From Vallitalea pronyensis (GTDB lineage: Bacteria; Bacillota; Clostridia; Lachnospirales; Vallitaleaceae): a DNA stretch of 64,000 nt. The notes below the pieces were generated by a model. The model had not been told where the DNA came from and did not search any database. It saw only the letters and a program-made list of their open reading frames with translations. Location: positions 4,669,001 to 4,733,000 of the forward strand of contig NZ_CP058649.1 in NCBI RefSeq assembly GCF_018141445.1, given 5' to 3'. Shown here piece by piece: positions 56,161 through 63,914 of the stretch; position 1 is the first letter of the stretch; each line of letters starts with the position of its first letter. Both the position numbers and the translations under genes were made by a program.

Positions 56161-56244
56161 GAAAGTACGGGCTTTATTATTCATTTATGTTAAGATCATA
56201 ATACGCCATTCATCAATATCATACAGGGCTGTAGTCTCTTTGGG

Positions 56245-56940
56245 TCAGCGGTACATTTCAATTATTTTTTCAAGCATTTTTTCATCAAGAGCATTCACAT
56301 ACCCAACAATGTAACCTTCTTTATCAATGACATAAGTTGTTGGATAACCGTTTATATAATAATGTTTAATGGCTTCTCCTTCATCATCAAATACGATAGG
56401 GAACGTTATTTTTTTATCTGCAATCCAATTTAACACGTCTTCTTTTGGCATTTCCTTGGGGTCTTTTTGTACATTAACGCCTAGAATAGCCACATCATCT
56501 AAACGATACTTATCGTAGATTTTCTGAAAATCCGGCATTTCTGCTACACAGTATGTGCACCAGGTTGTAAAGAAGTTAACCAATAACAATTTATTCTTAT
56601 AATCAGATATGGAATATTCATTCCCTTTACCATCATCAAGGGTAAAATTAGGAGCTAATGTACGGTCTTCCTTATCTTTGTCTTCTTCATCTTTGTCTGC
56701 TTCATCTTTATCACCCTGGTCTTTATCAACTGAATCGTCTTCTTTGGACTCTATATCTGTCGCTGTACCTTCTCCTGCTGAATCCACATGGTCTATGATT
56801 TCTGTATCCGTTACATCATGGTCACTTTGCTGAGTATCCATGTTTTCCTTCTTAGCATCGTCCTTAGCTTCTCCACAACCTGCCATCATAACGACAAGTA
56901 ACAATGACACCATGAACCCTATAATCTTCTTTCCTTTCAT
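56245..56940 (-). CDS. TlpA-family thiol-disulfide lipoprotein
   Basis: 231 residues. The signal peptide ends in the lipobox VMMAGC. A long acidic linker rich in Asp, Glu and Lys (about 24-90) leads to a thioredoxin-like domain with NFFTTWCTYCVAEMPDFQKIY, whose WCTYC is the redox-active CxxC, and the cis-Pro region INGYPTTYVIDKEG. It acts outside the membrane, reduced by the adjacent CcdA. Role: extracytoplasmic thiol maintenance or cytochrome/spore-type maturation, not resolved. Confidence 0.92.
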   Translation of the reverse strand: MKGKKIIGFMVSLLLVVMMAGCGEAKDDAKKENMDTQQSDHDVTDTEIIDHVDSAGEGTATDIESKEDDSVDKDQGDKDEADKDEEDKDKEDRTLAPNFTLDDGKGNEYSISDYKNKLLLVNFFTTWCTYCVAEMPDFQKIYDKYRLDDVAILGVNVQKDPKEMPKEDVLNWIADKKITFPIVFDDEGEAIKHYYINGYPTTYVIDKEGYIVGYVNALDEKMLEKIIEMYR

Positions 56941-56960
56941 TTTATCACCTCAATCAACTG

Positions 56961-57665
56961 TTATTTTGCGCCTCCAATAACCAACAAACTCAATGAATTG
57001 GTATATAACATAATCCCCATTATAATCATTAAAATACCAGCTACCCACTTTATTTTATTAAAATGCGTAAACACTTTCTTATAATGATGAATAAACTTCC
57101 CAAATAATAGGGCAGATAGTAAAAAAGGGATGGCAAAGCCTAATGAATAAATGGACATCAAGCCTCCAGCTTGCAAGTAGTCCTTTTCAAAGCTTGCAAG
57201 AAAAAGGATGGTACCGACAATGGGTCCATTACATGGCGTCCAACCTACACTAAATGTAATGCCAAGAATAAGGGATGACAAGACATTGGGTCGAAATTTT
57301 TTATAGTGATACTTACGCTCTCGGTCCAAAAATGGTACCTTAAAGAGCCCAATAAAATATAAGCCGAGAATCATAATCAACACACCACCCACTTTGCGAA
57401 TCACCTCTTCATATTGAACCAACGTGGTGTTAATGGCTTTTGCTCCAAACCCCAACATAATGTTTAGGATAGATAGCCCAATAACAAAGGCAAATGAGTT
57501 GATGATCATATTCCGCCTAGCGTCTTTTTGAAATGCTATATCTTGTATGGTCGTTCCTGCTAAATAACTAAAATATAAAGGTAGTAGCGGCAACACACAA
57601 GGTGTAAAAAAAGATGCCAAACCGTTGATAAACGCCATCCAATAGGTTAACTCCTGACCAATCAT
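56961..57665 (-). CDS. ccdA: CcdA-family thiol-disulfide transmembrane protein
   Basis: 234 residues, six helices. The paired cysteines in FTPCVLPLLPLYFSYLAG and GWTPCNGPIVGTIL carry reducing equivalents from cytosolic thioredoxin across the membrane to TlpA-type proteins. It lies 20 bases before the TlpA gene and forms a two-gene operon with it. Confidence 0.93.
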   Translation of the reverse strand: MIGQELTYWMAFINGLASFFTPCVLPLLPLYFSYLAGTTIQDIAFQKDARRNMIINSFAFVIGLSILNIMLGFGAKAINTTLVQYEEVIRKVGGVLIMILGLYFIGLFKVPFLDRERKYHYKKFRPNVLSSLILGITFSVGWTPCNGPIVGTILFLASFEKDYLQAGGLMSIYSLGFAIPFLLSALLFGKFIHHYKKVFTHFNKIKWVAGILMIIMGIMLYTNSLSLLVIGGAK

Positions 57666-57821
57666 ATACGAACCTCCTACATTATGTAAAAAAACTTTCT
57701 CTAAAATTCATATCATCGTATGATGAATAGAAAAAGTTACCATTTATATTACTATATTACAATATTTAAATAAATAAATCCACCCCTTTTTATTCACCCC
57801 GAAAATATTCCGTAGATAAGA

Positions 57822-57862
57822 TAAAGGGCTGCTTCATCTTTCCATGATATCAGCCCCTTTAT
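57822..57862 (-). terminator. Hairpin after the 93-residue spore-protein-like gene
   Basis: Stem AAAGGGCTG/CAGCCCCTTT with a loop of about 19 bases. The tail on the minus strand is TATCTT, so termination may be weak. Confidence 0.5.
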
Positions 57863-57864
57863 AC

Positions 57865-58146
57865 TTATGGTTCGATTGGTCCATCTTCTGAATCTTGTCT
57901 TATATTGGATACCATACGTTTGAACATTTCACCATTAAGTGAACCTGTTTTGGCCATCATACCAATTTCATGGGATGTAAGATCACCCATGTAGGGATGC
58001 CCATGACTTACATGTTGATGCTCTGGTTGCTTTTCAATAATACCTTCTGGCACACCATCTTGATCATTAAAATTTGTGCTTTCAATATTTTCACTTATCC
58101 TTGGGTCTGTGCTATTGGATGCCGGATAACTTTTTATGTCTTTCAT
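57865..58146 (-). CDS. Small acid-soluble spore protein-like (alpha/beta-type remnant)
   Basis: About 93 residues. The C-terminal part MGDLTSHEIGMMAKTGSLNGEMFKRMVSNI follows the second-helix pattern of alpha/beta-type SASPs (LTSRQ-G...GGEMVKRMI) but with a four-residue insertion. The N-terminal part is hydrophilic and unlike the SASP first helix. A paralogue lies at 63547. The ATG reading MKDIKSYP follows AAAGGAT. DNA binding in spores is likely but unproven; the GPR protease site is not obvious. Confidence 0.65.
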   Translation of the reverse strand: MKDIKSYPASNSTDPRISENIESTNFNDQDGVPEGIIEKQPEHQHVSHGHPYMGDLTSHEIGMMAKTGSLNGEMFKRMVSNIRQDSEDGPIEP

Positions 58147-58266
58147 CGTTTCATATCCTTTCCATGTTGTCAATTCCTATAGGGTATCTTTTCTTATCTT
58201 ATTGCATGCATGAAAATCCTCTTATCATGGACAAAATGAAGCCTTCTATTCCACATGCTAATATAA

Positions 58267-58299
58267 AATAAGTAGAGATTATACCTATCTCTACTTATT
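58267..58299 (-). terminator. Terminator of thiT
   Basis: Perfect arms AATAAGTAGAGAT and ATCTCTACTTATT with TTTTAT after it on the minus strand. Confidence 0.8.
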
Positions 58300-58374
58300 A
58301 TACCCTTGTTCTCATATTCTATTATACGATAAGTGGAATAGACTTTAGTCTCCAACATTACCTTTGACTTGACC

Positions 58375-59046
58375 TTATGACAATGCCATTTTTTTCAACT
58401 GCTTAAAGACGTCCGTAACCTGTGGCACCATCAGGATAATAAGGGTTAAGAATATTTCTCCAGCAATATAGGCAAGATTATAACCGATTGAATAAGGTAC
58501 CGGGTCAAATCCTAAATCAATGGCATAACTTTGAAAGAAAACAACCCCTGCAATAAAATGACATAAAAATCGACCAAATGCTCCAAGAATAAGACCTTTC
58601 ATTAACCCATTTGGCGTGTTACGCATAAGTCCAGCAAATCCAAGCATACCAAAAGCTAATGGATAATCCAGCAATAATTGTATGGGATGCATGACCCAGC
58701 CGCCAAGGGCAAGTTGTAGCAATCCATATGTCATACCGCAAATTATACCTTGTACCGTTCCAAACCAATAACCGATAACAGCTATAAAAAGCATGCTAAA
58801 CAGTGTAATGGAACCACCCTGAGGTAAGGTTACAAGTTTCACATAGGACAACGCTACAGCTATTGCGATGGCAATTGCAGAATACACTAACTCTTTTGTT
58901 TTCATGGATCGAGAACGACTACCTAAAGCCACAACAGCTATTAAAAGAATAAGGGCAATTGCAACTAAAATAATCTGACCTAGTGTAGATGTAATGATAC
59001 CTTGGATATCGCCACTTGCAATAGCGTCTTGAAATTGTTTTAACAT
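58375..59046 (-). CDS. thiT: Thiamine ECF transporter S component ThiT
   Basis: 223 residues, with an extra N-terminal helix and then the six-helix ThiT domain. ThiT-typical stretches are TKELVYSAIAIAIAVALSYVKL, GGSITLFSMLFIAVIGYWFG and GLLQLALGGWVMHPIQLLLDYPLAFG, the last carrying thiamine-binding residues. It works with a shared ECF energy module encoded elsewhere. A TPP riboswitch upstream confirms the substrate. Confidence 0.93.
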   Translation of the reverse strand: MLKQFQDAIASGDIQGIITSTLGQIILVAIALILLIAVVALGSRSRSMKTKELVYSAIAIAIAVALSYVKLVTLPQGGSITLFSMLFIAVIGYWFGTVQGIICGMTYGLLQLALGGWVMHPIQLLLDYPLAFGMLGFAGLMRNTPNGLMKGLILGAFGRFLCHFIAGVVFFQSYAIDLGFDPVPYSIGYNLAYIAGEIFLTLIILMVPQVTDVFKQLKKMALS

Positions 59047-59052
59047 GAAAAA

Positions 59053-59077
59053 ATCCTCCTTAAAATCTAGGAGGGAT
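59053..59077 (-). promoter_or_regulatory. Shine-Dalgarno-sequestering hairpin of the thiT riboswitch
   Basis: On the minus strand ATCCCTCCT pairs with AGGAGGAT, which is the thiT ribosome site, and TTTTTT follows. Formation of this stem would hide the site and may also terminate transcription. It is the probable expression platform. Confidence 0.7.
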
Positions 59078-59112
59078 CATGGAGTTTGAAAGCATACTGT
59101 ATGTATTACTTA

Positions 59113-59196
59113 ACGCTTCCCTTCGTCGGCATTATCCGAATCAGGTTATAAGGGTCAGTACTTTACTTTCTCAGCCCAAGGCTCCCCTAGCACATA
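59113..59196 (-). promoter_or_regulatory. TPP riboswitch (THI element)
   Basis: Minus strand shows the conserved aptamer parts in order: TAGGGGAGCC, GGGCTGAGA, ACCCTTATAACCTGAT, GGATAATGCC and GAAGGGAAGC. These match the thiamine pyrophosphate aptamer. It lies 67 bases upstream of thiT. Confidence 0.95.
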
Positions 59197-59247
59197 TTTT
59201 ATTTTCATACATAATGTATACCATTATGGTGGATTTGTCAAGTGGAC

Positions 59248-60114
59248 TTACATATCCAAATACTTCATTGTAAAATCCATCACTTTTTGCACATTATCAG
59301 CGTTAGTACTGTATGCTGAAGAATTGACGATTTTATTATGCTCATCAAAATATTTACCAGACACATCACTCACGTCATCTGAGGTAGCTAAATAGGTGTA
59401 TGTTCTTGCCATTTCCTCAGGGGTAATGGCTTTTTTACTTTTTAGAGCATATGCAAATTTTGCAAGTTTAGAAAGATGAGGATAGCGACTGATGTCCACT
59501 TTCACATTTGTTACCCGTATACAGTTAACTGTAACCTTTGTATCTTTTAATTTATCAGCAAGCCAATAGGTGTACATCACCTGAGCTATTTTAGATTGAT
59601 AATATGCTTTTGACACATTGAACTTCCGGCTCTGAAATTCTGGGTCTTTAAAATCAACGCTTATGGAGGGATGAACAATTAAACCCTTTGAAGCAATTGT
59701 AATAATTCGACCTTGGTTACTTCTTTTTATGGATTCCAATAGAAGTTCAGTTAATAATACAGCCCCAAGATGATTGGTCGCCCATATTTTTTCTATGCCT
59801 TCTTTGGTCATCACTGCCTTTTTTTGCGTAATATCAAATAGTGCTGCATTACTGATAAGTACGTCTAATGTATCGTACTTTGCTAGGAACCCAGTGACCA
59901 TCTTCCTAATGGAAGATTGCAAAGACATGTCAACAAGCATTAATTCAGCTGAATTGTTTTCATGTGATTGTTTCACTTCTTCCAAAGCCTTTTCTCCCTT
60001 TTGTTCATTTCTACAAGCCAGAATGACATGATAGCCTGCTTCTGCCATTTGAATAGCCGCAGCTTTACCAATACCTGAATTTGCTCCTGTAATTAAACAT
60101 ATTTTTTTATCCAT
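59248..60114 (-). CDS. Short-chain dehydrogenase (retinol dehydrogenase-like)
   Basis: About 288 residues. Cofactor motif LITGANSGIGKAAA, SNAAL, catalytic Ser in TIASKGL region and Tyr/Lys in YYQSK (about 171/175). The preference for ACRNEQKGEKA at the second strand suggests NADP. ATG 60114 (MDKKICL) is preferred because AGGAGG lies ten bases before it. It is the second gene after a membrane protein and probably belongs to the TetR-controlled unit. Confidence 0.9.
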   Translation of the reverse strand: MDKKICLITGANSGIGKAAAIQMAEAGYHVILACRNEQKGEKALEEVKQSHENNSAELMLVDMSLQSSIRKMVTGFLAKYDTLDVLISNAALFDITQKKAVMTKEGIEKIWATNHLGAVLLTELLLESIKRSNQGRIITIASKGLIVHPSISVDFKDPEFQSRKFNVSKAYYQSKIAQVMYTYWLADKLKDTKVTVNCIRVTNVKVDISRYPHLSKLAKFAYALKSKKAITPEEMARTYTYLATSDDVSDVSGKYFDEHNKIVNSSAYSTNADNVQKVMDFTMKYLDM

Positions 60115-60180
60115 ATTCTTCATGCCTCCTTATTGACAAAACCCATCTCTATTAGTGTGTACCAATGCCTTACTTACTAA

Positions 60181-60768
60181 TCAAGACTGCTTCTTTTTCT
60201 TTTCAAATTTTTTGTATGCGAAAGAAATGACGCCTATACAAATGAGTAAACCTATGATTGCAGGAATAAAAATGGATTGGCCGGATTCCCCTCCTTCAAC
60301 AACACTCCATATCATTTTTCCTACAGTCATAAACACCACAACAGATAAACCAATCCATAAACTCCGTTTCCACAATGCCATACCTAAAGCAATAAAAGAT
60401 ATTGGAATAATAAGTGTAACGAGAATTTTAGCTATCCCCCAGCTGCCCATCAGGTATTCCATTTCCATATCTAAAAATTGTTCCACTAATGCACTTGATG
60501 ATTCAGGCTCTGGGAACCAGAACATGCTAGTCATCAGTAAAAAAATAGTAACAGATATACCCGTCCAACTTCTTTTATAAGCAAAATAGCAGAATGGTAT
60601 TAAAAACAGGGGTCGGATATACCAGCTCAATTGATTGTGGTGACGTTCAAACGCCCAGTTAAAAAATGCATCATTTGTAGCGAATAAAATTAAGAATACC
60701 ACTGTCAGCAGTGCAAAAACCACCGCGAAAATCAAGTCATACTTTTTACGTTTTTTGTTTCCCATCAT
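60181..60768 (-). CDS. Membrane protein of unknown function, TetR-controlled
   Basis: About 195 residues with six hydrophobic segments and a basic tail. Not recognised. It starts behind AAAGGG (GTG, ATG and ATG in frame close together; the first ATG is chosen). Its promoter, with consensus -35 and -10 boxes, is followed by an operator shared with the tetR-type gene at 60976. The dehydrogenase follows 66 bases downstream. Confidence 0.65.
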   Translation of the reverse strand: MMGNKKRKKYDLIFAVVFALLTVVFLILFATNDAFFNWAFERHHNQLSWYIRPLFLIPFCYFAYKRSWTGISVTIFLLMTSMFWFPEPESSSALVEQFLDMEMEYLMGSWGIAKILVTLIIPISFIALGMALWKRSLWIGLSVVVFMTVGKMIWSVVEGGESGQSIFIPAIIGLLICIGVISFAYKKFEKKKKQS

Positions 60769-60828
60769 ACTCACCCTTTCAGATTATAACTAGCCATCTT
60801 ATTTACACTTTAACAAGGTTAAACTTTA

Positions 60829-60858
60829 TAAACCACTTGGTCTAGACCTTGTGGTTTA
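60829..60858. promoter_or_regulatory. TetR operator before the membrane protein gene
   Basis: TAAACCAC, TTGGTCTAGACCTT, GTGGTTTA: symmetric except for the two TT/TT pairs. The TAAACCAC/GTGGTTTA arms and 14-base spacing are the same as in the site at 61611-61652. Confidence 0.8.
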
Positions 60859-60859
60859 C

Positions 60860-60888
60860 ATTATAACATTACTGTTATTGACTGTCAA
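60860..60888 (-). promoter_or_regulatory. Promoter of the membrane protein/dehydrogenase unit
   Basis: Consensus TTGACA (60883-60888) and TATAAT (60860-60865) with a 17-base spacer, immediately upstream of the TetR operator. Confidence 0.85.
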
Positions 60889-60928
60889 CAAAGTTTCAAA
60901 TCTTTATGATAAAATATTTAAATACATA

Positions 60929-60953
60929 AAAAAACTACCAATCTGGTAGTTTT
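60929..60953 (-). terminator. Terminator of the tetR-type gene
   Basis: Perfect arms AAAACTACCA and TGGTAGTTTT with three-base loop ATC, and a TTTTTTT run on the minus strand. Confidence 0.85.
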
Positions 60954-60975
60954 ATATATTTAGGCTATATTTCTC

Positions 60976-61587
60976 TTATGATGTACCTAACCCATGCTTC
61001 ATAAAATCAACATAATTGTCTAGATTTTCAAGGGTCTCTTCTAATACCATCACCCCATCAGCATAAAATATGTCATCAAAATAAGTAAACATAAAGCTGA
61101 TTGTTTTGAGAATAAAATCTTTTGGAAAATTCGGCTTGAAATCACCTTTTTCTATACCTTCATTTATCATATCGTGCAGCTTATTAGTACCTATTTCCAA
61201 TCTTTCTTTGATGATATCAAAAATTTCGTTTCCCTTTTCTTTGACCAGCATCTTCGCTAACTTATGATACTTAGGATGTTCCATAGCAAATTCTACACCG
61301 ATTCTTGCCTGACATTTAAACCTCTCAAAAATATCCATTTTCTGAAAGCTTTCGTTTAAATCACGTGTTCGATGGTGTATAAACTCCCATTTCACATGAG
61401 AGGAATGCTCGATTAAGTATAGATATAAGTCTTGTTTATTTTTAAAATGATAATAAAAGGTTCCTTTGCTGATAGATGCATTTTTAATGATGCTATTTAA
61501 GGAAGCGTCATCATACTTATGGGATGAAAACTCATCTAAAGCTGATTGAAGCAATTGTGTTTTTCTCTCAAATGACTTTTCTTTCAT
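60976..61587 (-). CDS. TetR-family regulator
   Basis: About 203 residues. Helix-turn-helix HKYDDASLNSIIKNASISKGTFYYHFKNKQDLYLYLIEHS is complete; the C-terminal domain resembles clostridial AcrR-like members. The ATG reading MKEKSFER is used because the open frame extends 15 codons into its own operator. Identical-type operators before this gene and before the membrane protein gene indicate a local regulon. Confidence 0.88.
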   Translation of the reverse strand: MKEKSFERKTQLLQSALDEFSSHKYDDASLNSIIKNASISKGTFYYHFKNKQDLYLYLIEHSSHVKWEFIHHRTRDLNESFQKMDIFERFKCQARIGVEFAMEHPKYHKLAKMLVKEKGNEIFDIIKERLEIGTNKLHDMINEGIEKGDFKPNFPKDFILKTISFMFTYFDDIFYADGVMVLEETLENLDNYVDFMKHGLGTS

Positions 61588-61610
61588 TATAATCAATAGC
61601 CCCTTTCTTA

Positions 61611-61652
61611 TAATATAAACCACGTAGTCCATACTATGTGGTTTATATTATA
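61611..61652. promoter_or_regulatory. TetR autoregulatory operator
   Basis: Perfect 14-base arms ATAATATAAACCAC and GTGGTTTATATTAT with a 14-base spacer, overlapping the -10 box of the gene's own promoter. Confidence 0.85.
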
Positions 61653-61676
61653 AGACTATGTATATAGACTGTCAAT
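61648..61676 (-). promoter_or_regulatory. Promoter of the tetR-type gene
   Basis: Consensus TTGACA (61671-61676) and TATAAT (61648-61653), 17-base spacer; the -10 lies inside the operator arm. Confidence 0.85.
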
Positions 61677-61729
61677 GCGTAAGATACTTACTTATTAAGA
61701 ATAGAGTCAAATCAAATGCAGAGCATCCA

Positions 61730-62803
61730 TTAGCCCACAAGCTGAAGGTGCATCGTTACATACCCCTTTATGAGGTCAATGATTTCTTTATTAATGGTGT
61801 CATATTCATTGACATCGTACCAGCATATGGTTTTATGTTTTGTATCCATTCTTAATAAAGATGGTTTTAACAACCCTTTTTGATTATTACACCAACCACA
61901 TCCATTACATTGACCGCTTGTTTCATAAAAATCTTTTTGAACTGCTTTAGGCTGACGTTGAATGATGGGAACTATTCGGGATGTTGCAATAAATCTCAAT
62001 CTTATTTTTAGAGGGTTTACAGCTTTAAAATCAAACACAAATGCCATTAATGGGGATGTTTTTATTTCTTTTTTTGTGTAACGTATCTCAAAGTTTAATA
62101 CATGAGGCTCATAAACATAACGAATATCAAAGTCATTATCCTGCAACATCTTATGAAGTATGGACATATGATTGTAGGCTTTATCCTTGTATAGTTTCTG
62201 GAGTATTTCCTCTATACTAGGTTTATATTGGGTATCTAATGCTCCAAAATCACACATCCTAAAACACAATTCACCTGCTTCATGGATATTCTGACTACAT
62301 TTTAAGGCAAAGAGATGCAATGCTTCTATCATATCTGGTTGCTTATGGGTTGTTAGCCTTACACTATCACCATCTGCATCTATCTTTATCCCAAGTTCTA
62401 CTACAGCATCCAGTAGCTTTTTCTTTTGACGCTTGCCAGTTTTCATAAACTTATCCATAAATGCCTTATCACCTATGATGGTGTCATCTTTTAAACGCCC
62501 TTGTGATGCAACTTTATAGATTAAATCTAAACAATCCGATACAGGCTTTATTACTTTATCTTTCACACGCTTGAAGGGTTTACTTTTTGAATGAAACTCA
62601 CCAGAGTTAAAACTGACTTTGGGAAATGATTCCATACCCAATGCTTCTGGTTCCTTAAAAAGTGTCCCATAAAAGTCCCTAAAAAAGTTATGTAACGCCA
62701 TATAACCTGTACCCCTATTGCTATCTATATCTGATAGCAAGTTCAGATAATATGCCGCTGTTTGTTCATTGGCAAATCTTAAATCCCTTATCATTTGTTC
62801 CAT
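61730..62803 (-). CDS. Unknown cysteine-cluster protein linked to a J-domain protein
   Basis: 357 residues, not recognised. The N-terminal two-thirds are mixed helical and basic. The C-terminal third contains SGQCNGCGWCNNQKGLLKPS (about 308-327), four residues of a CxxCxxC-type cluster that could bind zinc or iron-sulfur, with a further Cys 20 residues later. It has no signal or membrane segment. AAGGAG precedes the ATG. It follows the J-domain gene by 38 bases, so the two are probably one unit and may form a chaperone-client pair (inference). Confidence 0.7.
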   Translation of the reverse strand: MEQMIRDLRFANEQTAAYYLNLLSDIDSNRGTGYMALHNFFRDFYGTLFKEPEALGMESFPKVSFNSGEFHSKSKPFKRVKDKVIKPVSDCLDLIYKVASQGRLKDDTIIGDKAFMDKFMKTGKRQKKKLLDAVVELGIKIDADGDSVRLTTHKQPDMIEALHLFALKCSQNIHEAGELCFRMCDFGALDTQYKPSIEEILQKLYKDKAYNHMSILHKMLQDNDFDIRYVYEPHVLNFEIRYTKKEIKTSPLMAFVFDFKAVNPLKIRLRFIATSRIVPIIQRQPKAVQKDFYETSGQCNGCGWCNNQKGLLKPSLLRMDTKHKTICWYDVNEYDTINKEIIDLIKGYVTMHLQLVG

Positions 62804-62841
62804 CCTATTTCTCCTTCCTATTTTTAGAGGAATACCTCATG

Positions 62842-63282
62842 TTAATCATGCGACTTTATTTGTTCATAGGCTTCTATCACTTTAATAAAATCCTGAGCAT
62901 CCCCTCCATTATCAGGATGATATTTTTTTGCTAAAACTCTAAACCTTTCCTTAATATCATCCAAATTTGCATCAGCAGGTAATCCAAAAGCTTTTAATAG
63001 ACTTGGGTCGTACATGTTTTTATAGGATAAACCATTCTCTTTATAATACTGATAATAAACTGAATAAAAAAAAGCGCTGAATACTTCTTTTCGTTCCTCA
63101 TGTCCCATTCTAGCTAATGTATCAAGATTAAATTGAACACTGTTGTCATCTAGGTCCTTCGTTGAGAAAAATTGATGCCATATAAGGGACATACTGTTGT
63201 TATCCTGTTTGTATGGAAATCGAATATGTTGCTCTTGTCTTTTTAACCTTCTTAGCTTTCGCTTTAATTCATTTATATCGAT
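62842..63282 (-). CDS. J-domain (DnaJ-like) co-chaperone, N-terminus uncertain
   Basis: The C-terminal J domain (about 45 residues) contains LDDIKERFRVLAKKYHPDNGGD with the Hsp70-stimulating HPD. The first ATG is at 63192 (116 residues), with only a weak AGGA site. The same frame continues without stop for 30 codons upstream and reads like protein, including NELKRKLRRLKRQEQHIRFP. It reaches a region with AAAAGGGG eight bases before an ATC codon (63280-63282) and a TAG above that. I therefore list the longer form with a non-canonical start; the shorter form is the fallback. Confidence 0.65.
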   Translation of the reverse strand: MDINELKRKLRRLKRQEQHIRFPYKQDNNSMSLIWHQFFSTKDLDDNSVQFNLDTLARMGHEERKEVFSAFFYSVYYQYYKENGLSYKNMYDPSLLKAFGLPADANLDDIKERFRVLAKKYHPDNGGDAQDFIKVIEAYEQIKSHD

Positions 63283-63443
63283 GCAATCATCCCCTTTTAT
63301 CTATACATATTCTCATCACCATTATTTGATTCCAGTGTCCCTCTTTCTATCATCATTCTTTTTTCTTTCATAATACTCACACCGTTTGCTTATGTATTTT
63401 ATTATACACTTAAAAAGCCATATAGCAATAAAATAGTTGAAAA

Positions 63444-63499
63444 GGGTGCGATAAAAGATATGTCCCATTCCAATAACGACACCCATCTTTAACGCACCC
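63444..63499 (-). terminator. Terminator of the second spore-protein-like gene
   Basis: Arms GGGTGCG and CGCACCC plus ATCTTT/AAAGAT inner pairing; minus-strand tail TTTTC. Confidence 0.65.
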
Positions 63500-63546
63500 T
63501 ATTTAATCCTTCTATACATACCTTATACAATTATTAAACCTATCGC

Positions 63547-63738
63547 TTACTTTAACTCCTCAGGTTTTACCTTGCCATCAGCCATATCCTGCTCCACACC
63601 AGCAATCATACGTTTCACCATTTCGCCGCCTAATTGCCCGGCTTTTGCCATACTGCCTATCTGACGGGATGTAAGCTCACCATAAGACCCATCCTTTGAC
63701 CTGTTCTTATTAGGTTGTTGATCATGTATATGCTTCAT
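63547..63738 (-). CDS. Small acid-soluble spore protein-like (alpha/beta type)
   Basis: About 63 residues. GELTSRQIGSMAKAGQLGGE followed by MVKRMI is the alpha/beta SASP second-helix motif with a four-residue insertion relative to GSVGGEMVKRM. The first half of the family is missing. ATG 63738 follows AAGG at seven bases; ATG 63756 and 63744 are alternatives. A paralogue lies at 57865. Likely a spore coat/core DNA-binding relative. Confidence 0.7.
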   Translation of the reverse strand: MKHIHDQQPNKNRSKDGSYGELTSRQIGSMAKAGQLGGEMVKRMIAGVEQDMADGKVKPEELK

Positions 63739-63861
63739 CGCCATACCTTCTTTCATTATCCTTTTATAAGCATATACTTAGTATGCCTCTATCTTATAAA
63801 ATTATAAGATAGTATACGAAACATTACATGTTCGATTCTTCCTAATCTCACTTTTTCCATA

Positions 63862-63891
63862 TTGACACGTATTTAATACGCATTGTATAAT
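63862..63891 (+). promoter_or_regulatory. hicA promoter with embedded operator
   Basis: TTGACA (63862-63867) and TATAAT (63886-63891), spacer 18. Within the spacer CGTATT-T-AATACG (63868-63880) is a perfect dyad, placed as expected for an autorepressor such as HicB. Confidence 0.7.
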
Positions 63892-63914
63892 ATTATTGTA
63901 AGGGAGTGATACTA

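Noticed and set aside
56014-56244. ctsR gene or CtsR box before mcsA
   Set aside because: No open frame of the right length and no tandem heptads.
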